This document shows positions 1 to 7,268 of a stretch of 64,000 nucleotides of DNA, piece after piece. How positions within the stretch are numbered: the first letter of the stretch is position 1; the number at the start of each line of letters is the position of its first letter. The notes beneath the pieces were generated by a model. It saw only the letters and a program-made list of their open reading frames with translations, was not told the origin of the DNA and ran no database searches. The translations under genes were made by a program, and so were the position numbers. The stretch comes from WHSW01 sp033856255 (GTDB taxonomy: Bacteria > Actinomycetota > Thermoleophilia > Solirubrobacterales > 70-9): contig JAWVFH010000027.1 of assembly GCA_033856255.1 (NCBI GenBank), forward strand, positions 62,001 to 126,000. The letters run 5' to 3'.

Positions 1-1294
1 ACACCGTTGTGCCCGTGATCGCGACCCGCAGCGGTTGGTAGAGGTCGCGCGGCTTCAGCTGCAGGCGCTCGGCGAGGGCGCCGAGCTGTGCCTCGAGGGT
101 CGGCGGGTCGAACGGCTCCGCGGAGCGGAGGATCTCCAGCGCCTCCTCCAGGCCCTCGGCCACGCCCTCGCGCTCCATCACCTTCGACCACGCCTTCGGG
201 TCGTCGACCGGCGGCTCGAAGAGGAAGGCGATCAGAGGCCAGAGCTCGGACAGCGTCTGCGCCTTCTCCTGAGCGATCGCGCAGGCCGCCGCGAGCCGCT
301 CGCGGTCGGCCGCGGCGGCGGTGTGACCGGAGCGCTCGAGCTCCGCCGCCGCCGCCTCGACGTACTCGTCGGGCGGCAGGTCGCGCATGTAGCGGCCGTT
401 GAGCCAGCGCAGCTTGCGCTCGTCGAAGATCGCCGACGAACGGCCGACCCGCTCGATCGAGAACTGCTCGACCAGCTCCGCGGTCGAGAGGATCGTCTCG
501 TCGTCGTCGGCCCCCCAGCCGAGCAGGGCCAGATAGTTGCGCAGCGCCGCCGGCAGATAGCCGGCCCCGCGAAGCTCCTGGACCGAAGCCGCCCCATGGC
601 GCTTCGACAGCTTCTTGCCGTCCGGGCCGTGCAGGAGCGGCAGGTGCGCGTAGCGCGGCGGGTCGAACCCGAGCGCCTCGAGGACGAGCAGCTGCTTCGG
701 CGTGTTGGACAGGTGGTCGTCACCGCGGATCACGTCGGTGATCCGCATCTCCGCGTCGTCAACGGCGACGGCGAAGTTGTAGAGCGGGGTGCCGTCGCCG
801 CGCGCGATCACGAGGTCGTCGGTGAGCCGGTTGGAGAAGGTGACCGGCCCACGGATCAGGTCCTCGACCACGGTCTCGCCCTCGTCGGGCACCCGCAGCC
901 GGATCGCGGCCCCCTCCCCCGTGCGCGCCTCTCCCCGATAACCGGCGTTGGGGTGCTCCTGCTTGTAGGCGCGCACGTCGTCGGCGGTCGCCGTGTCCGG
1001 GTAGGCCTTGCCGGCCTCGACCAGCTCCGCGATCCGCGACCGGTGCGCCTCGCCGCGCTCGGCCTGGCTCACCGGGCCCTCGTCCCAGTCGAGCTCGAGC
1101 CAGCCTAGCGCGTCGAGGATCTGCTCGACGTTCTCCGGCGTCGAGCGCTCGCGGTCGGTGTCCTCGATCCGCAGGACCATCTGCCCGCCGGAACCACGTG
1201 CGAAGAGCCAGTTATAGAGTGCCGTCCGCGCCCCACCGATGTGAAGGACACCGGTCGGTGACGGGGCGAAGCGGACTCTCGGGGATTGATTCAC
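1..1294 (-). CDS. gltX: Glutamyl-tRNA synthetase, C-terminal end beyond window
   Basis: Class I aminoacyl-tRNA synthetase that charges tRNA-Glu (or tRNA-Glx) in the cytoplasm. The N-terminus shows the class I signatures: FAPSPTGVLHIGGARTALYN contains the HIGH-type motif HIGG, and KLSKRHG is the KMSKS-type loop. GWLELDWDEGP and LRIEDTDRERS are typical of GltX. The start is a GTG at 1294, giving MNQSPRVRFAPSPTG; no Shine-Dalgarno is visible. The last residues lie left of base 1, so about 431 residues are seen of a usual 470-500. The gene diverges from nfo with only four bases between start codons. Identification is secure; whether it is discriminating or not cannot be read from sequence. Confidence 0.97.
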   Translation of the reverse strand, partial: MNQSPRVRFAPSPTGVLHIGGARTALYNWLFARGSGGQMVLRIEDTDRERSTPENVEQILDALGWLELDWDEGPVSQAERGEAHRSRIAELVEAGKAYPDTATADDVRAYKQEHPNAGYRGEARTGEGAAIRLRVPDEGETVVEDLIRGPVTFSNRLTDDLVIARGDGTPLYNFAVAVDDAEMRITDVIRGDDHLSNTPKQLLVLEALGFDPPRYAHLPLLHGPDGKKLSKRHGAASVQELRGAGYLPAALRNYLALLGWGADDDETILSTAELVEQFSIERVGRSSAIFDERKLRWLNGRYMRDLPPDEYVEAAAAELERSGHTAAAADRERLAAACAIAQEKAQTLSELWPLIAFLFEPPVDDPKAWSKVMEREGVAEGLEEALEILRSAEPFDPPTLEAQLGALAERLQLKPRDLYQPLRVAITGTTV

Positions 1295-1298
1295 GACT

Positions 1299-2189
1299 TT
1301 GCTGATCGGCGCGCATGTTTCCACAGCCGGTGGCCTCACGAAGGCCGTCGAGCGCGGTGTCGAGTCCGGCTCCGAAGCGATCCAGATCTTCAACCAGAGC
1401 CCGCGGATGTGGCGGCCGACCAACTACACGGAGGCCGACTTCGCCGAGTTCCGGGGTGCGATCGAGAGATCGCGGATCGAGTCGGCGACGATCCACGCGG
1501 TCTACCTGATCAACTGCGCCAGCAAGGAGCGCGAGATCCGGGCCAAGTCGATCACCTCGCTCACACACGCGCTGCGGGTCGGTGACGGGATCGGCGCCGA
1601 CGGCGTCGTCCTCCACGCCGGGGCCCGCAAGGGCGAGCCGCACGGGCCCTCGATGAGGCGGGCGGCGAAGGCGATCGCGGCCGCGCTCTCGGACTCCGAC
1701 GCCTGCCCGGTGCTGCTCGAGAACACCGCCGGGACGCAGGGGCCGCTGGGGCGAGATTTCGGCGAGCTCGGCGGGCTGGTCGAGCTGCTCGACGGCGACG
1801 AGCGGATCGGGATCTGCCTCGACTCCTGCCATCTGCTCGCCTCGGGGTTCGAGATCCGGACGGCCGACGCGCTCGAACGGGTGCTGGACGAGTTCGACGC
1901 CAAGGTCGGGCTCGAGCGCCTGCGCTGCCTGCACCTCAACGACTCGCAGATACCGCTGGGCGGAAACCGCGACAGGCATGCGAACCTGGGCGCCGGCGAG
2001 ATCGGTGAGCGCGGGCTCGCGGTCTTCCTCTCCGAGCCGCGCTTCGACCGGCTCCCGACGCTGATCGAGACCGGCGGTGAGGACGGGGCGCCGGGCCGGG
2101 CCGACGTCGACCTGGCGCGGCGCCTGCGCAGACGCGGAATCGCCGCCCGCCGAAGGCGAGCGGCGAAAGCGTCGGAGAAATCTCCTTAG
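1299..2189 (+). CDS. nfo: Endonuclease IV (AP endonuclease)
   Basis: Zn-dependent apurinic/apyrimidinic endonuclease of base excision repair, 296 residues, usual family length. Metal-binding motifs appear in order: GAHVSTAGG near the N-terminus, VLHAGARKGE (His), LLENTAGTQG (Glu), ICLDSCHLLASG (Asp, His), LHLNDSQ and NRDRHANLG (His/Asp), LIETGGEDG (Glu). The start is TTG at 1299, fixed by the conserved N-terminus LIGAHVS; no good ribosome site precedes it. It converges on the LPFTG gene, overlapping its stop codon by a few bases. The four-base gap to gltX means its promoter must lie inside gltX. Confidence 0.95.
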   Translation: MLIGAHVSTAGGLTKAVERGVESGSEAIQIFNQSPRMWRPTNYTEADFAEFRGAIERSRIESATIHAVYLINCASKEREIRAKSITSLTHALRVGDGIGADGVVLHAGARKGEPHGPSMRRAAKAIAAALSDSDACPVLLENTAGTQGPLGRDFGELGGLVELLDGDERIGICLDSCHLLASGFEIRTADALERVLDEFDAKVGLERLRCLHLNDSQIPLGGNRDRHANLGAGEIGERGLAVFLSEPRFDRLPTLIETGGEDGAPGRADVDLARRLRRRGIAARRRRAAKASEKSP

Positions 2190-2518
2190 GAGACTTCTTC
2201 GCCCGTGTCGCGCGAAACGGCGCGCTGCAGGGCGAGGCCTAGGCCGGTGACCGCGAGCGCAACCGCGGCCATCGCGATCACGTCGAAGCCCGTGAACGGA
2301 AGCGGACCAACGTTGCCGCCGAGCCCGCCGCCGCTACTGACGTTGATGCTCGGAGGCGGGCTCCCGCCCGTGCCAACCTGTGACAGGTTTCCGCCGTACT
2401 GGTGCTGACTCGGGGAAACCTGCTGTGCCCCAGCCAGAGCCGGCAGGGAGAGCGCCGCGCAGATGGCGACGATCAGCAGTCCGGCGAGCTTGGTTTTCAA
2501 CAGTTGAGTCGTGCGCAA
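2186..2518 (-). CDS. Small LPFTG-anchored surface protein with QHQYG motif
   Basis: A 110-residue secreted protein of unknown function. Residues 1-31 form a signal peptide (basic start, hydrophobic core, ALAGA cleavage region). The mature part begins with SPSQHQYGGNLSQVG (35-49), then a Gly/Ser/Pro-rich linker. It ends with a cell-wall sorting signal: LPFTG at 73-77, a hydrophobic segment 79-97 and Arg-containing tail. A class E sortase gene lies at 31255. The TTG start at 2518 is supported by a GAAGGAG ribosome site eight or nine bases upstream. A paralogue of almost equal length is at 18108-18443. The organisation is seen directly; covalent anchoring is inferred. Confidence 0.85.
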   Translation of the reverse strand: MRTTQLLKTKLAGLLIVAICAALSLPALAGAQQVSPSQHQYGGNLSQVGTGGSPPPSINVSSGGGLGGNVGPLPFTGFDVIAMAAVALAVTGLGLALQRAVSRDTGEEVS

Positions 2519-2563
2519 GGCTACGGGTCTCCTTCTCGGAAATTGCGAGGTGAACAGGGAGCG

Positions 2564-2595
2564 ACAGTAGGTCCGTCCGGTGAGATCAACGTGAG
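2564..2595 (-). promoter_or_regulatory. CTCAC direct-repeat activator box and -10 of LPFTG gene
   Basis: On the minus strand CTCAC occurs at 2591-2595 and again exactly 11 bases on at 2580-2584. Ten bases later comes TACTGT (2564-2569), a TANNNT -10 box. The layout CTCAY-N6-CTCAY-N10-TANNNT is the same as at 27427-27458. Tandem 11-bp repeats ending about ten bases upstream of -10, in place of a -35, are the classic arrangement for OmpR/PhoB-family activators. The cognate regulator is inferred to be the adjacent one at 4619-5281. Confidence 0.6.
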
Positions 2596-2612
2596 CGCGG
2601 GATGAGAACCGC

Positions 2613-2673
2613 TCTCATGCTCATGCTCATCTCATGCCCCTCTCATCGCCGTCTCATCCCAATCCGCGAATCT
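2613..2673 (+). promoter_or_regulatory. CTCAT array, four copies phased at 11 bp, with weak -10
   Basis: CTCAT starts at 2614, 2620, 2626, 2631, 2642 and 2653. Copies at 2620, 2631, 2642 and 2653 are spaced exactly 11 bases. Ten bases after the last copy is GAATCT (2668-2673), which keeps the A and final T of TANNNT. The array faces the membrane-protein gene starting at 2715. An ATGAGA/TCTCAT inverted repeat (2602-2618) sits at its left edge. Four phased copies could bind two response-regulator dimers; this is inference from geometry. Confidence 0.6.
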
Positions 2674-2714
2674 TGCAAGCGGATGCGCACGCTGCCCCCC
2701 CAGGGGACGCGCGA

Positions 2715-3107
2715 GTGACTGGAAGCCGCCCGCGCCTAGTGGCCGTACAAGCGGTCGTCGTCGGCGTGCTCATGGTGATCGTCTTCATCACCCTGCTGCA
2801 GCCGGAGGACCAGCGGCCCTTCTCGGGCATCGAGGGGCCGGCGCTGCCGAATCGCACCAGCCTTCCCGGTCCCGACATCTACACCGGAGCCACGCATCCG
2901 GGCGGCGGCGGAGCGGGGCAGCCGGGCAACCCGGGCGGCGGCCCCGGCACGGAGGCGGGCGGAGCCGCGGTCACTCCGACGGCGCCCGGGACGGCGCCCG
3001 TGACGCCCGAGACCCCCGCCCCGGGCGCGGGCGGGACGGATCGCGCCACGCCCAGCGAGGATCAGTACGCGGACACCCTGACCCGCCTGGTCATGCGCCT
3101 GAACTAG
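2715..3107 (+). CDS. Small membrane-anchored Pro/Gly-rich protein with DQY motif
   Basis: A 130-residue protein with no recognised domain. Residues 7-28 form one membrane segment (hydrophobic, AVVVGVLMVIVFITLL). A Gly/Pro/Thr-rich extracellular stalk follows, then the C-terminal motif TPSEDQYADTLTRLV. That motif resembles SPSQHQYGGNLSQVG of the divergent gene and SPAQHQYGSSLQQL of the gene at 18108. GTG at 2715 is chosen because AGGGGA lies seven bases upstream; in-frame starts further upstream (2634, TTG 2673) precede or overlap the inferred promoter. It diverges from the LPFTG gene across the CTCAT array and precedes the kinase gene. Function unknown. Confidence 0.7.
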   Translation: MTGSRPRLVAVQAVVVGVLMVIVFITLLQPEDQRPFSGIEGPALPNRTSLPGPDIYTGATHPGGGGAGQPGNPGGGPGTEAGGAAVTPTAPGTAPVTPETPAPGAGGTDRATPSEDQYADTLTRLVMRLN

Positions 3108-3114
3108 GCGCATG
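3092..3114. repeat. Perfect 9-bp inverted repeat at stop codon
   Basis: CATGCGCCT (3092-3100) and AGGCGCATG (3106-3114) form a perfect hairpin with a five-base loop. The TAG stop of the membrane-protein gene lies in it. No T-run follows, so it is either an RNA end-protecting hairpin or an operator upstream of the kinase promoter at 3164. Confidence 0.5.
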
Positions 3115-3163
3115 TACTAGGCGAGATGCACGCTTAATCGCAGTCGGCGGCCCCGATCCCGGC

Positions 3164-3169
3164 TACAGT
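3164..3169 (+). promoter_or_regulatory. -10 box TACAGT of leaderless kinase mRNA
   Basis: TACAGT ends seven bases before the GTG start codon of the histidine kinase at 3177. A transcript starting seven bases after -10 would begin at the start codon itself. No ribosome site precedes the GTG, consistent with leaderless translation. Confidence 0.6.
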
Positions 3170-3176
3170 CTTCGGC

Positions 3177-4622
3177 GTGTTGATCGACTCCCGGACCCGA
3201 TCCGCGGAGGGCGAGATCACCGAAAGCGCGGACACCCGGGTTTCGTTGCTGTCGGGAGTCCGCACCCGGGTGCTGATCTCGTTTCTCGCCCTCCTCGTCG
3301 TCTCGACGGCCGCCTCGGTGCTCGTCCTCCGCCAGGTCCTGCTCTCGCGGATCGGGGACCAGATCGAGCGCGAGCTGGTCCGCGACGTCGACTCGCTGCA
3401 GGATGTCTCCTCGGTCGGCCAGCCGGCCAACGGCCGCCCGTTCACCGATGTCAAGCAGCTCTTCGACACCTACCTGCGCCAGTCCGCCGCACCCGCCGAC
3501 GGCGCCCTGGTCACCTTCGCCGACGGCCAGCTCTACCACGTCAAGGTCGCCGACGCCAGCCAGGCGGACCTCGGCGACGCGTACGGCTCCCTGGCGAGGA
3601 CGACGGCCCCGACCAGCGGCGAGCTCACCACCAGCCTCGGCGAGACCCGCTACGTCGCCGTCCCGGTCTCGGTCGGCAAGTCGAGCGGCGTCCTGGTCGC
3701 CGCCGAGCTGACCAAGGCCGACCGCGATCAGGTCGAGAGCGCCGTCAGGATCGCGATCGGGGTATCGATCGTCGTCCTGCTGCTCGCCTCGCTGTTCATC
3801 TGGCTCGCCGCCGGGCGGGCGATCGCCCCGCTGGAGGCGCTCTCGCGGACGGCGCGCACGATCTCCGAGACCGACCTCTCGGGGCGGATCCCGGTCCGCG
3901 GGAACGATGAGATCGCCGAGCTCGGACGCACCTTCAACAGCATGCTCGACCGGCTCGAGGTCGCGTTCGCAAACCAGAAGGACTTCCTCTCCGACGTCAG
4001 CCACGAACTCCGCACGCCGATCACCGTGATCCGGGGGCATCTCGAGACGCTCGGCGACTCGGAGGAGGAGCGTGACGAGGCGACCGTCGTGATCCAGGAC
4101 GAGCTCGACCAGATGAGCCGCTACGTCGACGACCTGCTGCTGCTCGCCAAGGCGCCGCGCCCCGACTTCCTGCGCACCGGCCCGCTCGACCTCGATCTGT
4201 TCACGCACGACCTGTTCGCGAAGGCTCGCAGCCTCGGCGAGCGCGACTGGCGACTCGACGGCACCGGCGTCGGGATCGTCGTCGCCGACCAGCAGCGGCT
4301 CACGCAGGCGATCATGAACCTGGCCGAGAACGCCGTCCGTTACACCCGCGAGGGCGAGGCGATCTGGCTCGGCAGCTCGCTGATCGGCGACCGGGCACGG
4401 CTCTGGGTCCGCGACGAGGGCCCCGGCATCGACGACAGCGACCGCGAGCGGATCTTCAACCGCTACGCCCGCGCGGACACGAGCTCCGACGGGCTCGGGC
4501 TCGGGCTCTCCATCGTGCAGGCGATCGCCGAGGCCCACGGCGGCTCGGTCGAGCTCGATTCATGGCCGGGGCTGGGGGCGACCTTCACGATCGTCCTCCC
4601 CGCCAATCCCGTCTTCCTGTGA
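3177..4622 (+). CDS. Sensor histidine kinase with HAMP domain
   Basis: Membrane sensor kinase, 481 residues. A membrane segment lies near residues 30-50, an extracytoplasmic sensor region about 50-190, and a second segment about 192-215. A HAMP domain follows (PLEALSRTARTISETDL and DEIAELGRTFNSMLDRL). The HisKA box is DFLSDVSHELRTP, with His276 as phospho-acceptor. The ATP-binding domain shows the N box (NLAENAVRYT), G1 (DEGPGID) and G2 (GLGLGLSIVQAIAEAHGG). The GTG start is preceded by a leaderless -10. Its stop overlaps the regulator start by four bases (GTGA), so the two are translationally coupled. The stimulus is unknown; position beside two surface-protein genes suggests an envelope signal. 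Confidence 0.95.
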   Translation: MLIDSRTRSAEGEITESADTRVSLLSGVRTRVLISFLALLVVSTAASVLVLRQVLLSRIGDQIERELVRDVDSLQDVSSVGQPANGRPFTDVKQLFDTYLRQSAAPADGALVTFADGQLYHVKVADASQADLGDAYGSLARTTAPTSGELTTSLGETRYVAVPVSVGKSSGVLVAAELTKADRDQVESAVRIAIGVSIVVLLLASLFIWLAAGRAIAPLEALSRTARTISETDLSGRIPVRGNDEIAELGRTFNSMLDRLEVAFANQKDFLSDVSHELRTPITVIRGHLETLGDSEEERDEATVVIQDELDQMSRYVDDLLLLAKAPRPDFLRTGPLDLDLFTHDLFAKARSLGERDWRLDGTGVGIVVADQQRLTQAIMNLAENAVRYTREGEAIWLGSSLIGDRARLWVRDEGPGIDDSDRERIFNRYARADTSSDGLGLGLSIVQAIAEAHGGSVELDSWPGLGATFTIVLPANPVFL

Positions 4623-5281
4623 GCCGGATCCTGATCGCCGAGGACGAGGCCAGGCTGGCCTCGTTCCTGGAGAAGGGCCTGCGGGCGAGCGGCTTCACCA
4701 CGACCGTCGTCGGCGACGGCGTCAGCGCCCAGGCGCTCGCCTCCGACGCCGACTTCGACCTCCTGATCCTCGATCTCAGCCTGCCGCGCAAGGACGGGCT
4801 CGAGGTCCTGCGCGAGCTCCGCGCCGCCGGCCAGCGGCTGCCCGTGATCGTGCTCACCGCGCGCGGCGACCCGCACGAGCGGGTCGAGGGCCTCGAGACC
4901 GGTGCCGACGACTACCTGCCGAAGCCGTTTCACTTCGAGGAGCTGGTGGCGCGGATCAGGGTGCGGCTGCGCGGCGAGGACCCCGCGAGCGAGCAGACAC
5001 AGCTGCGGGTCGGCGAGGTGGCGCTCGATCTGCGCACCCGCTGGGCGAGCGTCGCCGGCAACACGGTCGAGCTCAGCGCCCGCGAGTTCGAGCTCCTGCG
5101 CACCTTCCTCCAGCACCCCAACCAGGTGCTCAGCCGCGAACAGCTGCTGGCGCGGGTCTGGGGCTACGACTACGACCCGGGCTCGAACGTCGTCGACGTC
5201 TACGTCGGCTATCTGCGCAAGAAGCTGGGCGCCGAGCGGCTCGAGACCGTGCGCGGGGTCGGCTACCGCTTCCGGGCCTGA
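4619..5281 (+). CDS. OmpR/PhoB-family response regulator
   Basis: DNA-binding response regulator, 220 residues. The receiver domain has acidic residues E8/D9, phospho-acceptor Asp52 in LILDLSLPRKDG, the conserved Thr in VLTARG and Lys in YLPKPF. The C-terminal winged helix is OmpR-type: VELSAREFELLRTFLQHP, LSREQLLARVWGYD, VDVYVGYLRKKL and VRGVGYRFRA. GTG 4619 is chosen because it overlaps the kinase stop. Members of this family bind tandem 11-bp direct repeats, which makes it the natural candidate for the CTCAT boxes at 2580-2657 and 27427-27442. The gene overlaps its convergent neighbour by 19 bases. Confidence 0.95.
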   Translation: MSRILIAEDEARLASFLEKGLRASGFTTTVVGDGVSAQALASDADFDLLILDLSLPRKDGLEVLRELRAAGQRLPVIVLTARGDPHERVEGLETGADDYLPKPFHFEELVARIRVRLRGEDPASEQTQLRVGEVALDLRTRWASVAGNTVELSAREFELLRTFLQHPNQVLSREQLLARVWGYDYDPGSNVVDVYVGYLRKKLGAERLETVRGVGYRFRA

Positions 5282-6795
5282 GCGAACGTCACCGGCTCGG
5301 CGACCGCGGTCGCCGGCGGCGCGTGTGGCGCCGGCGACGCCGGCCCGGGATCGCGCAGGTGATGCGGCAGGACCAGCGCGCCGGCGCCGTGCGAGCGGGG
5401 CCGGCGGAGGTCACGCAGCGGCACGGCGATCGTCTCCACCCCGATCAGCAGGTCGAAGACGGCCGAACGGTGCTTGAGGTAGAAGAGGTCGTAGGAGAGC
5501 TTCCAGGCGGTGCCCGCCTCGCTGCCGGCGTATCCGCAGCTCACCTGGGCCCAGCCGGTCAGGCCCGGCTTGACGAGCAGGCGGCGGTCGTAGAACGGCA
5601 GCTCGCGCTCGAGACGCTGGACGAACTGGCGCCGTTCGGGCCGCGGGCCCACGACCGACATCTCGCCGCGAACCACGTTCCACAGCTGCGGCATCTCGTC
5701 CAGGTGGGTGTGGCGCAGGACGCGGCCAACGCGGGTCTGGCGCGCGTCGTCGTCGCCCGACCATGCGGGCGTGCCGGCGACCTCGGCGTCCTCGCGCATC
5801 GTCCGCAGCTTGCGAAGCGTGTACTCCCTGCCGCCCTCGCCGACCCGGCGCTGGACGTGGAAGACCGGCCCGGGGCCGCCGAACAGCTTCACGAGGACCA
5901 TCGCGACCAGGAACAGCGGCGCCAGCACGACCGCGATCCCGAAGGCGAAGGCAACGTCGAAGAGCCGCTTGCGCAGTGGTGGCGTGGAGCGGAAGCGGGG
6001 GTGGATCACGTACTGGAACCACGCGGCGTTGATCGCCGCGATCGGCACGTGGCCGAAGGCGTGCTCGAAGAACTGGTCGGCGCCGATCACGCGCAGGTCG
6101 AGCCCGACGCAGACCTCGATCACGCGCTCCAGCGCCCCGAGCGAGGAGACGCCGAGCCACTCGCCGGCCTCGCGCTCGGACTCGCGCACGCCGAAGACGA
6201 TCAGGTCGATGTCGTGCTCGGCGACGATCGTCTCCATCGACTCGGCGAAGCCGAGCCGCGGCGGGGCACCGACGGGCGTGGGAAGGCCGTCGTCGGTGAA
6301 GTCGATCCAGCCGACCAGCTCCCAGCGGCGCAGCCCGAGCAGCTCGAGCTCACCGGCGAGCGCGGCGCCGAGCGCGGGCGAGCCGATCACCGCAACCCGG
6401 ATCGCCAGCCTCGGCTCGAGCCGCTCCGTGAAGGCGAGCCCGAAGCAGAGCATGATCCAGGCCGCGAGGAGGGGCGCGATCAGCGCCGTCGCGCTCAAGG
6501 GCACCAGGGTCAGCGAGACCAGCCAGGCGCAGAGCACGCCGGTGAGCACCGCGAGGCCGCGCGCCAGGGCGCCGCCGAGGGGCATGAGATGAAGCGGGTA
6601 GCCACCCTTGCCGAGCGCCCACGAGCAGGCGAAGACGCCGCAGCCGACGAGCGCTGCGGCGCCGCCACCCAGGCGGCCGGCGGTGACGGCGGCAGCGACC
6701 AGCGCCGGCGCAACCTCGAGGCATGCGAACTCGAGCTTGCGCAGGGCGGTCATCGCGCCCATGCGCGTCTTGGCTGTCTGCGGGGAGCCCTTCAT
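5263..6795 (-). CDS. Polyprenyl glycosylphosphotransferase (priming sugar transferase)
   Basis: Membrane enzyme that transfers a sugar-1-phosphate to undecaprenyl phosphate to start a polysaccharide repeat unit. It has 510 residues. The N-terminal half has about four membrane segments and a nucleotide-binding-like region (VAVIGSPALGAAL). The C-terminal catalytic domain shows KRLFDV, a membrane hairpin, LRKLRTM, HLDEMPQLWNVVRGEMSVVG, GPRPER and KPGLTGWAQV. ATG at 6795 follows a GGGGAG ribosome site; upstream ATG 6834 is possible. Its paralogue is at 16664-18103. No other priming enzyme lies in the polysaccharide cluster at 33-50 kb, so this pair may serve it. Confidence 0.93.
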   Translation of the reverse strand: MKGSPQTAKTRMGAMTALRKLEFACLEVAPALVAAAVTAGRLGGGAAALVGCGVFACSWALGKGGYPLHLMPLGGALARGLAVLTGVLCAWLVSLTLVPLSATALIAPLLAAWIMLCFGLAFTERLEPRLAIRVAVIGSPALGAALAGELELLGLRRWELVGWIDFTDDGLPTPVGAPPRLGFAESMETIVAEHDIDLIVFGVRESEREAGEWLGVSSLGALERVIEVCVGLDLRVIGADQFFEHAFGHVPIAAINAAWFQYVIHPRFRSTPPLRKRLFDVAFAFGIAVVLAPLFLVAMVLVKLFGGPGPVFHVQRRVGEGGREYTLRKLRTMREDAEVAGTPAWSGDDDARQTRVGRVLRHTHLDEMPQLWNVVRGEMSVVGPRPERRQFVQRLERELPFYDRRLLVKPGLTGWAQVSCGYAGSEAGTAWKLSYDLFYLKHRSAVFDLLIGVETIAVPLRDLRRPRSHGAGALVLPHHLRDPGPASPAPHAPPATAVAEPVTFAQARKR

Positions 6796-6854
6796 TGCAC
6801 TCCCCACCCCTATCGGCAGGCGGAGCGCCTCCATTGACCCCGCTCGGGGCGCGT

Positions 6855-7256
6855 TCAGGCCGCGTCGCCGAGGGCGTCGCGCAGATCGAAGGCCCGGATC
6901 CCCTCCGGGCCCTCGTCGGTGCAGTCGAAGAAGCGGGGGTTGACGCACGAGAAAGAGGCGCCATCGCCCTCGTAGCAGGGCTCGACCTTGAACTGGCACT
7001 GGGGCAGCGGATCGGAAGCCATCTTGATCCCGCCGAAACCGCCGTCGGCCTCAGCGAGCTCGAACATGTCGACGTCGATCTCAGCCCGGAAGACCTTGCG
7101 GATGCAGCCCATGTAGCGGGCGCCGGTGAGCTGGTCCTCGTAGCTGTAGAGGTAGCGGCAGCCGAGCTCGATGCAGCCACGCGGCTCGATCAGCTTGTCG
7201 CAGAATGTGCGGCAGCGCCGGCACTCGCTCGCCTGCGTTCGCTGGATTGTTGCCAC
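6855..7256 (-). CDS. Cys-rich protein of unknown function
   Basis: A 133-residue soluble protein with ten cysteines at 12, 15, 19, 28, 33, 51, 87, 94, 104 and 112. The N-terminal CRRCRTFC and C(x8)C(x4)C pattern suggests a bound metal or Fe-S cluster. No signal peptide or membrane segment is visible, so disulfides are less likely. I do not recognise the family. The GTG start at 7256 is preceded at six bases by TAGAAT, which overlaps the dnaE stop codon. It lies between dnaE and a sugar transferase on the same strand, with no clear functional link. Confidence 0.8.
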   Translation of the reverse strand: MATIQRTQASECRRCRTFCDKLIEPRGCIELGCRYLYSYEDQLTGARYMGCIRKVFRAEIDVDMFELAEADGGFGGIKMASDPLPQCQFKVEPCYEGDGASFSCVNPRFFDCTDEGPEGIRAFDLRDALGDAA

Positions 7257-7262
7257 GAATGA

Positions 7263-7268
7263 ATTCTA
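7263..7268 (-). promoter_or_regulatory. -10 box TAGAAT built on dnaE stop codon
   Basis: The dnaE stop TAG (7268-7266) forms the first three bases of TAGAAT, six bases before the GTG start of the Cys-rich gene. This is a leaderless arrangement. Confidence 0.6.

Noticed and set aside
3117..4538. 473-codon minus-strand frame opposite the histidine kinase
   Set aside because: Shadow of the kinase frame; Asp/Glu/Arg-rich without structure.
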